A DNA stretch of 64,000 nt from Aphelocoma coerulescens (GCF_041296385.1 NC_091015.1:57044345-57108344), one strand, 5' to 3'. Shown: positions 51,569 to 64,000, numbered from the stretch's first letter. The notes: generated by a model from the letters alone, not told the origin. Program-made: numbers and translations.

Positions 51569-54500
51569 CTACAGACCTTGACTGCTGAAATATAAATGCT
51601 GATATCCTCGATCTCCTTTTAGACTCCTAAACCTTGCTCTTCCCCTTAATCCTTTCATATAGGAGTTGCCAGACCTCAGACAGATCTGGAAGACCTCAGG
51701 ACTTGGGGAGGCACAAAACTGTTTTGCAATTCTGTCCTCTTGCTTTGTGACTGAAGAACCTGCCCAAAGATAGAGAGCCATGGAGCATAGCTGTCTGCTC
51801 CACAAAGAGGATGGTCAGCCCCAGAGTGTCTTAATCATGTTTGTGAGTGTAAAACCACTCCAGACTGACTAGACCTTCATCAGACTCACTGATCTGTAAG
51901 TACAATTTCTATCTGGAGTTCAATAAATATATCAGCCAAAGCTTTGCAAGTGAGAAATAGTAAATAGGCTGACAAGTGTCTCCAGTTAATGTTATCATTC
52001 AGCATGAATAAACATTATTTTCAGTTACTTAAATGGGTCTTTGTAGTAATGTTGATGTGTAAAGGACAGTTGAGTTTCAGGATGATAAATAAGGTTCAAT
52101 TCAAACAGATTCTATCCAAGCTCAAATACACCAACAGACCCTGACACGTGCTTGCCCAATGCTCATGATACAAATTCAAAGCGAGTACTGCATTCAGTGT
52201 TAATCACTTGGAGTACATCTAATGTGGAATATGCACTGCTCATGGGTTTGTGCTTTTTTGTCTGTGGATCTGTGAGCTGTGTGTGTCTTCCAGTATAGAA
52301 AAAACTACAAACACCTTGCTCTTTGAGTGTTATTGCAGTGATGGTATTAATCTTTGGTTCAGGGTCTTACAAGACATAGTTTTGTGACCATGGAGATCAT
52401 ATCATGGTGGAAGCCAAGCTGCAAAATTTTGAACAGCCTAGTTCAAAAGACATCCCCAAATGTCACCTTTTTTTTTATGGTGGCCATGCCAGTTGCCTCA
52501 CTAATATTCCATTTACTTCCAGAATAGAGCACAACAATGCTGCAGGATGCAAGTGTCTGTGGATTGCTGTTGGGTGCTCTTCTGATCATTTGACTTTGTG
52601 TGCACCAAAACTGGTCAGTATTTCTCCTCCTACTAAGCAGACTCACAGCTTATATCACAAATTATATTGCCTTGTGGTTCTCCATGCATATTTCTCTTCT
52701 GAGGCCCAGCTGAATAAATCAGACAGTAAAGTGCTAGCAAAGATGTGGGCCAGGAGAACCTCAGAACTAAGCCTTTTGGTGCAGTGAGAGGGGTCAGCAA
52801 TGCAGGGAACTAAAAGCTCTTTCAAATCATTATCAAAACAAGTTCTTCTGTTGCAACGGGGACTTTGCTACCCTGCACCTCTCTAATAATTATTACTAAC
52901 AACACTACTTTGGTGCCTACCAAACTCTCATGTGACTGCAATATCCACTGCTTTGTCAGCCTGTCACTGACCAGGCAGACATGGTTACTATCCCATTGTT
53001 ACCCAGTACTCCACAACCACCTGGTCACAAACTTATTCATCTGCAGATCCACGTTCTTTGTTTATCCTCCCTCTCATCCAGACATCACGAAACATCTGTT
53101 TCAGCCCCTTCAGCACCCACATGTATCTCCATGTCCCTAAATTCTACCAAACGCCCTGATGCATGCGACAGAAGGACAAATAAATGATGGTTGGGAAATG
53201 CATTAGGAAATTCCACCAGCAAGTTCCAGGCTGGCACAAAAAGATGAAAGGCGTTATTTTGATTGCTACATTCTTCAGTAAAGGCAGTTTTATCACCCTC
53301 AGTTTCAGCAATGAGCAGTTCAAACCAACAGGAATTTATTAACAATACTCTGAGCACTTCATTTCTTCAGAGAGATTTGTAACAGCAGTGTCTAGTTCTC
53401 ATCTGTCCCATGGGGTTTCTCTTGCAGAGAGAGATGTCTGCTTTTCCTCACAGCCCACACATGAGCAAATAAAGCTCTTCATTCCCTTCCCTCCATGTCT
53501 GATATTTATTCACAGTGCAGTGGGGTGGAGTGAACTCAGCAGCCTGGGGGCCATTTGCTGGGCCTGGGTGCTTCTCCTGGGGGTATTACCCTCCACCCTA
53601 CATGATGATGCTCTAAATATTTTGGTAAACGTGACTGGCTAAAGATGATGGATACTGACATTTATTTGGCAACTAGTGTATTGATAACCATTTGCTTCTC
53701 CGTGCTGCTAGTCCAACAACCTGCAGTTGGGCTTAATCTTACTTTCCAATTTTATTTTTTTTTAAAGTTTTGTAGTGTGTGCTGAGGCTTGTGTAAGTAT
53801 AACATAAATGGAGCTGGAACATATCTGCCCTTTGGACTTGGCACTTACTCTTCCCAGAAAGTCTATCTTATTATTTCTGTTCAAGAATACATGAAGTTGG
53901 CTGCATGCCTGGATCTCCATCTGGTGTCTAAAAAGAAAAAAACAATTTTTTTTGACAGTATATTTGCAGATGATGGAGGACAAGAAGAAGCTGAGGCTGA
54001 GCAAGTTTGTCATGGAACTGAGTAGCTACACACCATAGCTTGAAGATGATGGTCCCAGGCCTAAGAGCAGGGAGCCAGGGAATACAACTCTTTCCTTGTG
54101 TACACATCCTTGTAAAAACAAACTCTGGTAGACTAGAATGTGTTGGGTTTTTTCAAAGATCCCACCACCTTCTGATTATATTTTTTTGTTACTTTGCTTG
54201 TAGAATTCCTCCAGACAAGTGGAGCAAAGTTCATTCTCCATAAACTAAGGAAGGTTTGGCCAACCTGCCACTTCTACTGTGGATATTTCTTAAGGGTATG
54301 ACACCACATGTCTATCACACTTCTGCCCTGAAAAGAAGCTGAAGAAAAGGTCTGGTGTCCCTGATCTCTTGGGTAATCAAGACAGCATGAGGGAAACATG
54401 TACTTAACTAATCCACAGCCATACTTAACTAATCTCACTTACTGTAGTGAGAGTGTTTTGCATAGTGTCAGCGTCTTGGCTAGCTAATAACTAACCTGTA

Positions 54501-56266
54501 ATAACTATCCTGTTCCTACCACAGGATGTGCAGCCTCCTAATTTTTGCGGGATAGATGATCAGTTTTCGCAGGATGGGTATTTCCATGGATGGGATCCTG
54601 TTTTGCTCAAGTATGTCTCTGTGAAGAAAAACTCAGTCCTTTCCCAGGCTTGAGATCTGCACAGAAAAGGAAGACAATGTTCAGCCTTCTGTAACTATTG
54701 ACCAAGTGAATGTTTCTTTCCTCTGACTGTTATTTAGCCACGATTATCCATCTGATTCTTCAGTCACTCTCAGTCCTAGCATTACTTTGGATACCTAATT
54801 AGGGAAATCAATGTCCCCATGACTTTCAACATAGTTTTATAGTAGAAATGTCTGTTCCAAATATTAACTATGTATTGTGGCCATGATATATTGTGATGTA
54901 GTTCTCTAAATTCACTCTAAAATAACCCAGAGAAAGAACAGATGGAAAAGATTTTTAAAGTCTTCGTACCAAATCCCAAGAAATTTCCAGAAACTGTGTC
55001 AGTCAGTATAACAAGCAACTGCACTCACAGTTCTTCCTTTTTGAAAGATTTGATATTGTATTCATAGGACTTCTTAATCCTGTATTGCATTTCTACAGCT
55101 TTTGAAGTCTCATTTAAACTTTGGAAAGTGAAGTTATTGGAAACTTGGCTATTCCCTTTTATTTGATGGCCAACCAAAATACTGGATATGTCTTGTCAGA
55201 TGTAAATGATAGGATAGTATGTTGTGATGTGTGTATTTAAGCAACCAAATCCTTGTTTGTAGAGGTTTTATGTTGACATGGGAATCATGCACCACTTCAT
55301 CAGTAATTTCACTCCCAAACCAGGGTAATTATAATAAAACACAATAGAGTAGAACCAAGCCACAACTGAAACTTTAGCTTTCTATCCTGTCCCATCACTT
55401 GTGAATGAGATGTGAAAAGTTCAGGCTTACCGTAACTCTTTCCTAGTGACCAATACACAGGATTTCAAACAATAAAAACAAAAATTTTCAAGTTCTTACT
55501 GCTTTGGGGTTTTTTTCTCAAGCAGAAGGACCTATAAAAACACTGCCCTAATTCTATAGAACCTCATTTTATGGCTTGCCCATCTCTTTTAAAGCTTTCT
55601 TTCCTGATTGTCTTTCTGTATGGTGCCTGTCTGATGAAACATGCTTAGCTGAACTCCTCTTTACTAAGGTACCTACTAAATAGGAAAGTTTCTGATACAT
55701 TTCCATTTACCCATACTATAATTTTTTTCTCTACAGCTTTGTTGCTTTATTATTTGTACTTATGGCAGCCTTGCCATCCTTAAACAGTACCTCAGCTGCA
55801 TCTGTTAGCCTTGTGAATTTAGGGCACAGATAAAAAATTTACTTCACTGCTGTGATGCTTTCATTCTTATATCAGAATAACCAGCACACCTGAGCCAGTC
55901 TGGTTCCCCTTCAAAAAGCAACAGCATTGCCATGTCCATGCCAAGTGAGTTGTTCTCACTGATTTTCAGAATTAGATAACATAAATAAAAATACAAGGGA
56001 GTTCATTAATACTTCACCACCAGTTAAAGAAATAAAATGTTTCTCTAATTATCCCTAAAGGTGTCATAAGTTATATCTTCAAAATAAGAAGAGGAAAGGT
56101 TTGGGTTACACATGTGGCTTAGGCTGAAGGAACATTAAGTAAGCTTACTTTGGCCCTGATACATTCATATTGCAATGTTTGTTACTCTTTGATTCATCTG
56201 AAATCTCTTTCTAAGGACAAACAGTAGCTTTAACCAGAGCAGAACTATACCCATTCCCTGCACCAT

Positions 56267-56268
<2 letters not shown>
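51569..56268. other. Intergenic DNA, no gene recognised
   Basis: AT-rich non-coding DNA. The longest frame, 127 codons at 52404-52787 (+), has no family I know, and a minus frame overlaps it. No transposon was identified with confidence. Confidence 0.55.

Positions 56269-56318
<50 letters not shown>
56269..56318 (+). repeat. Uninterrupted 50-bp poly(A) tract
   Basis: Fifty consecutive A bases following GCACCATGC and preceding TCATGTAGGC. CR1, the main avian LINE, leaves no poly(A), so the tract could be the tail of a rare retrocopy or a simple homopolymer. It could also be an assembly artefact. No coding remnant is visible in the several hundred bases to its left, and no clear target-site duplication is seen. 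Confidence 0.97.
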
Positions 56319-56322
<4 letters not shown>

Positions 56323-59264
56323 GTAGGCTTAGATCCCAAGGGCTGGGAAAAAAATAAACAAATCAGCTCTAGTTCTTCTACATAGAGAGTCAGGCACATA
56401 ATACTTTTAAAACAAACTTTGTCTGAGAATTTCTCCTTTGGAAGCTGAGATCTCTTTGAAGGCTGTAACCTGGTTCTCAGAACATGATCTACTGCTGCTG
56501 GCTGCAGATTTGAGCTCTTTACTACCACCTGATGGGAATACATCTATGGAAATTTGTGAAAGCATTTACCAGAAGAAGTGCATGCACATTTCTGCAGTTC
56601 TTCATTCATGGACCTTTAAGTATTCTTGCTATAAAAATCAGTAAGATACTTAAAGATACTTAAAAATTAATTACAGCTGAATGCAACTTCTGCATGAAAG
56701 GGAATAAAAGAGTATCTAAGTATCACATTTACTATGTGTATATGGAGCTGTAGTCTATGCATTTGTCTAAACCCCTTTTTGCATTAATCACCTTGAACTG
56801 CCTTTCTTCCCCTGCCTCCCAGTCTCTGTCCCAGAGCTGCACAAAGTGTGGCTTATTAACTTTTCAATCTTCATATATAGCTTTCAAATTTATTATTTTA
56901 TTTGGTACAAGAGTAAGCTAAGTATTCTTTTCTTCAACTAATGCTTCACTTGTTGAATTATTGTTCAAGAAAAATCCACCCTTCAGAGTCTCTGTTCCAG
57001 CCCTCCTGAAATCTAGCTACCACCTTCAAACACAAGTTAACTTTGCCTGCATCTTAAGGAGCTCAGCATAGGGGTTTTCAAATGCTGTACCTTTGAAGAA
57101 GGTCCTGGGAATGTTTTCTGCCAACACAGTGATTAAAAAAAACAGAGGTGAGGATGTTTTCCAAAGCTTCCCAAGACCTGAAATGAGCCGATGATGGATG
57201 GACCCTCTGCACCTCTTCACCAGCCAATACATCTGCAGAACGCTGTAGGCTTGCTAGTAACGCACCCAGGTGCCCAACACTCTTACAGGCAACATCTGCT
57301 GCCACACGTGGTCAGACCCCAGCTTTTGGCAGAGCTGCTGCACGGTGTGGGAAAGGTGTAAGTTGTCAAAGCCACTGTGCAGCGGCAGGTGCCAGCTTTG
57401 AGCTGAGTAACCACCCATTAATTGCCTGCACGTTTCTTCCCCTCAAGGGCAATCGCTGAAAGAGAACAAGACAGTCATTCCCATTGTGGAAGTAACTGTG
57501 AACACACTTGGGAAATGCATAATTGCAGCATGATCCTAATGTAAACAAGAGGAAAGAAGTCACTGAACTCAGGATGAAGAGATCTTTTCCATCAGCTCTT
57601 GTTTTATGAGTGCTGCGCCCATCACATCCTCACTGGCCTATAGGTGTGTGGCAGGATGTAACACTGCCCAAGGCAGGAGGGTTTCAAGAGATGTTTGGTG
57701 AGGTGTTCCTGAGCAAAAGAGGCTGCTGTAAATGAAGCCACAACCCCGGCAACAACTCCAATCAAGTTCAAAATCAAAACCTGTCCCCCCAAAAGAGATG
57801 TAGTTTTGTGAGCTCAACACCATGAGATGATTCAAGGGTTTCTCCTGTGTGCTGGAAAGGGAATCAGCTGTGTTTCCTAAATGAGCTACCAGTCAAAACA
57901 TACCTCAAAAATCAAATCCAGCTCCCACAGTCAATGACAAAGGTTGCAGCCCACAGCTGCCTACACTGCTCTATGACCTTTACCTAACAGATGGGATTTC
58001 CCACTGTTACAAGGACAGTTCTATGTTTCCATAACAGGCTGAAAAAACCAAGCATTTCCTTCCCCATTTCTGTAGTATGGAGCAGAGTTCAATACAGCAT
58101 AGAAGAGCAGCCTCTCTTCCTTTTCAAGTAGCTCCACCAAGCACATGACTTTGCAACTGAAATAATTAGCGTTATCATAAAGAATCTCAAGCTGTCAGTG
58201 CTTTATCTTTATAGTCTCCTTAATGTCAAAGTAGTTTATTTTAGGAATTTAATTCCTCAGGTTTAAGAATTCTTAGTCAAAAATGCAAATTAATGTCACC
58301 ATCTTCTTAAGCTATAGAAAAGCTTAATTTTCTAAAGCTAAGGTTAGATTTTTGAAGTTGACAGTCTTGTTACCTTTTTAACTTGCATTCTCTTATCTAT
58401 ATATTGCCTATATAAATAGCATTCTCAATTGCATCATTTGTATAAGATTATACAAAATACATCTCTATAAGAATCTGTATGATTTTAAAATTGCAGGACT
58501 GTTTACTGCAAATAAATTACAGTGGAATGTAACCACAAAATAAAAGGGAATAAAATGTGGTCTCTACACTTACATATGAATCATCTTTCTCTAATACCTA
58601 AGTGAAGAAGATTATGCTCTCAATGACTGTTTAGTTAATTTCTTTAGCCAAATTAATCGACATGGGTACAAATTATTGTGAAATGCAATATGTTTTCACT
58701 AACTTAAGAATCCTTTAATGTCTGTAATGCATGTGAATTTGATTTGATTCCATACAACCCTGTTTTCTGAAAATTGCAGTCCACTGTGACACAAATGATG
58801 AAAACACCTCCTCTAATAAAAAGATGGCTGCGTAACACTAGGGGTTTCCCTTGCAGTGTATTATTTCCTGGAAATACTCCTGGACAAAAACCTGGAAACC
58901 ATATTTCCTGTTCTTTTTTAAAGCGTCTACAAGAGGTAACTCAAATACAGTTGTTGTGGGTCAGACAGTATTTTTTAAATTTTCATAGATTTCTTTTTTC
59001 TTTCTCTTTATAGCTCAATGTTTTGGGGTTGCTAGGCTGAGCTCTAAGAACAAGAATAGCGCAGTGTTTCATCTGGGATGACAACCAAACAAACGCTGAC
59101 AAGATATTTCACACATCTGAAGGCCTTTTGTGCTGTTCTTATGTAAGTCATCTCACCTCCAGCATCCAGCTTCTGCATAAATGAATCTCTGACTGCCATC
59201 CTTTCCAGGATATCTTTTGCTTGATGGGAGAGGCCGCTTTTTCTTGTAAGTCAGTGTTTATCGC
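56319..59264. other. Intergenic DNA, no gene recognised
   Basis: Mostly AT-rich DNA, with the lowest CpG and highest AT at about 58150-58760. Only short frames are present (for example 57026-57305 on the minus strand), without recognisable motifs. A tandem pair of AGATACTTAAA lies near 56644-56665. Confidence 0.55.
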
Positions 59265-59270
59265 TGTGCT
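59265..59270 (+). repeat. Left target-site duplication (TGTGCT)
   Basis: This hexamer recurs at 59808-59813, exactly where the minus-strand LTR family is expected to begin. Together they bracket a 537-bp element. Confidence 0.65.
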
Positions 59271-59807
59271 GGGCCACAGGTTGATGCCTGTCACGGTCGC
59301 TTCGTACCACGAACACAGCGGTGTCTCCGCGTACGGAGAGGATGCTCCGGAGCAGCGCTGACACCGCCGAAATCCATCTCTGCCTCCTGGGATGCGCTGG
59401 CGGGAGCAGGAGGTGCAGCACGCCGGGCTGCCCAGGAGAGGGGGCTGGCTGCCCGACCCGCCAGCTCTTCCCCAGCCTTTCCCGGGAGAGGCGGAGCGCC
59501 TGGAAGCCTGAGCTGCGCCTCGCCGACAGCGGCTCCCAGGCTCCCGGGCGTGACGTTACATGCTGTGGAATATCCCTTTGGCCGGTTCGGGTCAGCTGTC
59601 CTGGCCGTGCTTCCTCCCAGCTCCTCGTGCACCTGCTCCCTGGCAGAGCATGGGAAACTGAAAAGTCCTTGGCTCAGAGTAAGGAGTGCTCAGCAACACC
59701 TAAACCATCAGTGTGCTATCAACATTACTCTCATACTGAATCCAAACCACAGCACTGTAACAGTTACTAAGACGGAAATTAACTCTATCCCAGACAAAAC
59801 CAGGTTA
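59271..59807 (-). mobile_element. Solo LTR of an avian endogenous retrovirus, antisense, CpG-rich
   Basis: Read on the minus strand, the right-hand 270 bp follow an LTR I recognise from many bird genomes. The start is CCTGGTTTTGTCTGGGATAG, then AGAGTTAATTTC, a block around AACACACTGATG-like wording, AAGGACTTTTCAG, GCTGACCCGAACCGGCCAAA and GGGATATTCCACAGCATGTA. This is followed by a CRE-like TGACGTTA (59551-59558 on +), where the family has TGACGTCA. The left half (59271-59550) is very CpG-rich and matches the family less well, as expected for decayed R/U5 or a variant subfamily. A 6-bp direct repeat TGTGCT abuts both ends, and the length of 537 bp is in the usual range. No proviral coding sequence flanks it. 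The 113-codon (-) and 149-codon (+) frames here are by-products of high GC. Confidence 0.75.
59551..59558. promoter_or_regulatory. CRE-like site inside the LTR
   Basis: TGACGTTA differs by one base from the palindromic cAMP-response element TGACGTCA. It sits in the U3 region of the antisense LTR, upstream of where its TATA box would be. It may once have driven retroviral transcription; present activity is unknown. Confidence 0.5.
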
Positions 59808-59813
59808 TGTGCT
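59808..59813 (+). repeat. Right target-site duplication (TGTGCT)
   Basis: Second copy of the hexamer at 59265-59270. It begins on the base after the LTR edge predicted from family wording alone. Confidence 0.65.
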
Positions 59814-62800
59814 TTATATCCCACTCAAGCCAGAAGGGCCTTTACAAGGGACTAATCTGAAGAAAAAGGTGCTGTGCCAGGTCCTGAATGGTAGCTTCAG
59901 AAAGAGCATCTCATTTTGGAGTGACTCACGTAACAATAACCAGCTGAAAATGAATCCGATATATCAATGAAGTCCATGTATATTATTTTAGAAAACAAAC
60001 CTAAAGTGCATGGGAATTGCACAAGAAAATGCCATTGTAGGAACAATAAAGGGGGTGGAAAAGAGTACATGTCATTTTCCAGATAGGAGTGAGTTAAAAA
60101 AACAGAATACACAATCTTCCAAAAATTTGATTACAGAAAATCAAAAGATGGATTCTGCGGTTTATTCTGTTGGTTTTGTGCATATTGTTTTGACAGAAAG
60201 GACTGTATATATTTTAAAACATAATACCGAGCTATGTGACCATGTGCTAAAGCATGGAGGAAAACTAAAAATAAAGGATGAGGTTTAGTCGTTTCAAATT
60301 TTCAGTTTCCTTGCCACTTGCATAATTCTCTTTGTCTCATTTTTCATTTGCATGATATAGTACTTTTTCATCCACTCACTCAGAATTCCCCACACGTGTT
60401 TTTTTCAGAAAAGCATTTGTCATTCAAACAGTAACAATGTATTTTATGTTAGTGGTGTTCCTATTAGGTCATCTTTAAGGAAAAACAGACAGGAGGAAGA
60501 GGGGAGAGGAAACAAGGGCTAGAGGAACCTACTCACTCCAAAGCAATTTAAGATGAAAGTACCAGACAGCAGATTCTTCAGCATCACTTTAAATGGTTTT
60601 GAATGCCTTTTGCCAACACACCCTTCAAAGTAATAATTTTGGTGAAGCAACATGTCAGCATTTTCAAACTTTTTATACCTGACACTGCTTTACACATTAT
60701 TTCTTAAAGTTCAATATTTTTATGTTCAGAAAATGGTTTGGGGTATAACTGGAGGCTGAGAACTTTGCACATACACAAATTATCCATTAAACACTTGGGG
60801 GTTTGTTATACTGCATCATTAACCTAAATCTAAAATTTGACAGACATTGACTCTCTACTGAGATGATGATAATATCATAACTGCAAATCTGTTTATTGAA
60901 TGTTACAACTGTACTTTGTTAGTCTGCTGTCTCAGGCTTTGCAGGATGAACATTATAAATACTCCCTGGGTAAAGTCCAGTTTGGTGAAAAAGTTGCCTT
61001 GCTTACATTGCAGTTCTGTACAATAATCTAGACATATTTCCTCTTCTAGCAGAAAAAAATGTAACAAAGGGTCACTCTTAAAATCTCTGGTCAAGGGTGG
61101 TGGGGTTTTTTTTCTTTTCCTAATTTTTTACTTCTCATTTTTCACTTAAACATTTTAGTTTCAATAGATCTGGTCACATGAATGGCAAAAATAATGTCTC
61201 TCTTTTAAAGCTTCATGAAACTACCAGATTTGTATTTGGTCCTACAAGCATATAAATATATTCCTAAGGTTAACATTAGTTTTCATGTATAAAGAAACTT
61301 GTTTAGGTGGAAACCATGGACAGTTAGACACAGAAATACATTAAAACAGATAAAAGAAAATTAAGCATATATAGTAGTTTATGCACAAAAATATAGCTAA
61401 AAATGGGGCAATTATTGATGTATATAGGGATTGCAAATAGAAGTTTTTCAGAAAAGACAAACAGATACTTTTAGCTACAGGTATAGTGTTTATCATCAGT
61501 TTCTAGCAAAAATTAACTGTAAAAAAGGTCATTAAATGTTTGAAATTGGTTATTTTCCCCTCTCATTAAACTCACAAACTCTAACTGTGAGTAAAAGCAC
61601 TTTTCCTGGGACAGAGAGACTTGTTATGAAACAAAAAAGAAGCACAATCGGAAAAAGTAACTTTTTCATGTGTCAAACAGGTCATCTGTAAATGGAGCAG
61701 AGAGGAATTGATTGGGGGAAAATTATTCTAAAATGATACTATTCATTAGAAATATAAGGCAGTAGAAATGGAAGAGACAGAGTTTGCAGAGAGATAAATG
61801 TGAGTGTGAATGGCCAAAAAATAAGAAATTGGCTCATAAACAGCCCAGAAGCATTCTGTGTCCTCAAAGCACTTTCCAAAAGCCAACAGAAATTCAAAAT
61901 GGTCTTTTGTTTAAAAGTAAAGTACAGCATTTCTTTCTTCTTCCCAAGTGAATAAGCTCTTATCTTTAAGATAGAATTTGTCTTGTGTTGATGACGGGCA
62001 AGAGCTCAGAGAAGAACATTCCTGTCACTGACCTGACTAGTGAACTGCTGTGGGTTACAGTCTAATAAAGTTCCCATTAACATCAGAGACAGTGGGATTT
62101 TTGGACTGTTTCTTTTCCAGGGAAGGAGAGGTTCTCCTTAGAGCATAGGATCATAAAATAATGATTCATGTGCATGTTAGAAATTTGGAGACTTTTATCA
62201 TTTGATAAAACGTGTAGGAGGGAGTTAGCTAATTTCATGGAACAAAAATAATGCCTTCAAAAGCAGCATGTCAGTCTGTTAATATGGTTACTATGGTTGT
62301 TACGAAATATGCTGAGCAGCGCTGTTCAGCTGCTGCAGTGAATATTAAGCAGCAATTACGGCTTGCACTAACACCATCACATTATCCGGAAAAAAAAAAA
62401 AAAAAAAAGCCAACTCTAAAAATAATGTGCTTTATTTCAATACCTGACAAATGCTTGGAGCTTGGCTTCTGGTTTCATGTCATCATTTTCTTGCTGCAGG
62501 GTGAGCTTAAAGTTCATACAGTGGGGGTTCATTCACTTAAACTGAACCGTGTCACAGAAGAAAGAATTAACAACAGCTTTAACACTGGAGTGGGGTAGCT
62601 AAGTTATGTGACAACCCTAACTGTATACTTGCCTTGCAATTTCTTAGTCAAGTGATTTTTTTCTTCCTGTCCTATTATTGAAATGCTTAATCTAATCCTA
62701 TCCATATTATCTATTTGGGAGGCAAACTGACCACCTGCATTGCAAGCTGCTTCACTCTTCTTAAAGGAGGAATAGACATTAAGAGCTCACAAACTAGAGA

Positions 62801-64000
62801 AGCTGAGGTATTGGCTCAGCTAGCCAGGGATGTCTTTGGCTGTGAATTTGCAGCTTGAGATTTGAGAACCCCTCATGCGCAGGAATATGAACCTCCATCA
62901 CATCCTGACATGTATTTAAGCAGTTCTTTTGATTTCAAAGGAGATCTGGGGGTGTAATGACTTTGAACATCTTAGTGTCTATCTTTAGGCACTATGTGTA
63001 ACTACTGGAATGTGTATGTATATTCTGTTGCAGGAACCAACATACGCATTTCAACTGTTTGCCACAGCAAGAAAAGACAGGAAGAAACACTTGAGATACT
63101 TGTATCAGAAAGTGGCTCACCTCACCTCCAGCTACTTGATGAGTCACGCTGGAGATAACTGTTGCAGTGCCCACACTCCACCTTAGAGCAGTAGCTACTG
63201 GGAGGACAATTAGCTGATGTCCCAAAGCCAGGGCGAACACCAAAGACCTGTGACCTGCCTTAAGTGAGACACTCTGCCTTTAGACCTCCTCACTACTCGG
63301 GTGAGGGATCACACTGAAACAATCACCCACCTTTCAGCCCTAGCACAGTTTAGGAAGCTCTGTATCACAACCCATCCCCAGAAAACCAAGTGACAAGAAA
63401 TTATTCTTGCTCCTTCCCAAAATCCCCTCCACAAGTATTGACGACTGACACATTCTCTTTCCAAAGAACAGCATTAATAAGCTCTCAGGCACATTTGCCT
63501 CCATTTGGCATCCCTCTTGCCCTCCTCCTGCCACAGTAGGAGGCTGAGGAATCTTTAGAAAGTAATTTACATCATGTGGCTTTATAAGATTTAACTTATT
63601 ATCTGTCAAGTACCAATAGCACTTCTGAATAGGAAATTACATTTCCTTCAGCCTCAAAGAAGTACTCAGCCTCAAAATGAATCCTGATTGTCTTTCTCCA
63701 GAAAGAAGGAATATAAACCTGAGAATAAGCATATAGAGAACAAGACTGAAATATTAACCTGTACTGGTTGCTAGCTACTTATTCTGCCAAGGAACCTATT
63801 ATTGACACACACTTTTTACAGAGGCAGCAGAGTCAAAGACTGAAAAATACTAACTTAAATACAAGCAGAGGAAAACCAAATGAGGAAGGCTTTAGGATGC
63901 AAATTATGAGTACTGTTACTGTGCTTCTCTTTCCATTTTTCTTGCTCCAGAAGATTACAGGCACTCTTTCCTTAATGCCCCATAATAGGCACACGTGAAC
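59814..64000. other. Intergenic DNA to the window edge, no gene recognised
   Basis: AT-rich non-coding DNA. No exon resembling STARD3NL, the expected next gene, was found among the open frames. A short A-run is at 62390-62408. The 115-codon frame at 62251-62598 (+) crosses that A-run, which makes it unlikely to be real. Confidence 0.55.
62390..62408 (+). repeat. 19-bp poly(A) run
   Basis: Pure A run after ATTATCCGG. It is too short to be diagnostic of a retrocopy, and no element is recognisable to its left. Confidence 0.9.

Noticed and set aside
59291..59770. Frames of 113 codons (-) and 149 codons (+) in the GC-rich patch, possible first exon of STARD3NL
   Set aside because: The patch fits an antisense LTR with flanking duplications. 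Neither frame resembles STARD3NL, and both are expected from high GC.
3751..64000. T-cell receptor gamma segments, expected further along in conserved synteny
   Set aside because: No V-type cysteine framework, no J-type FGxG motif with recombination signals, and no constant domain was found. Isolated CACAGTG strings lack a matching nonamer and spacer.
1..64000. CRISPR arrays, bacterial operons, tRNA or rRNA genes
   Set aside because: The sequence is vertebrate. No regularly spaced direct repeats, cloverleaf genes or ribosomal RNA were seen.

Overview
The window is vertebrate nuclear DNA, most likely from a bird. The evidence is CR1 LINE copies with the diagnostic ATTCTATG-type 3' ends, solo LTRs resembling avian endogenous retrovirus families, one intron-split gene at the left edge, and about 60 kb of AT-rich, CpG-poor non-coding DNA. 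There is no bacterial-style gene packing. Species cannot be decided from this sequence; the abundance of solo LTRs would suit a neoavian bird such as a songbird, but that is inference.

Layout. Positions 1-2343 hold the last two coding exons of EPDR1 (ependymin-related 1) on the + strand, followed by a 3' UTR that probably ends just after a poly(A) signal at 3721. From about 3750 to the end of the window I find no host protein-coding exon that I can defend. In mammals the next gene in this direction is STARD3NL, followed by the T-cell receptor gamma locus (established knowledge). No STARD3NL exon and no receptor V/J/C segment was recognised here, so the rest is probably the EPDR1 downstream intergenic interval.

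Transposable elements. CR1 pieces lie at 11943-12970 (-, reverse transcriptase region), 17796-17882 (-), 18764-19003 (+), 33230-33830 (-, old) and 43281-43926 (+). Three probable solo LTRs sit in the right part: 46598-47070 (+, GC-rich, imperfect ends), 51010-51563 (+, TG...CA ends and a perfect 5-bp target duplication) and 59271-59807 (-, GC-rich, 6-bp target duplication). The two GC-rich patches that look like CpG-island promoters both coincide with these LTRs. Simple repeats include (TTG)9 and a pure 50-bp poly(A).

The many short open frames in the interval look like chance frames: weak start contexts, no recognisable domains, and frames open on both strands at once. I found no convincing new biological system. 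The points most worth checking are the LTRs mimicking CpG islands, the 50-bp poly(A) tract, and whether the gene-free interval carries conserved regulatory elements.
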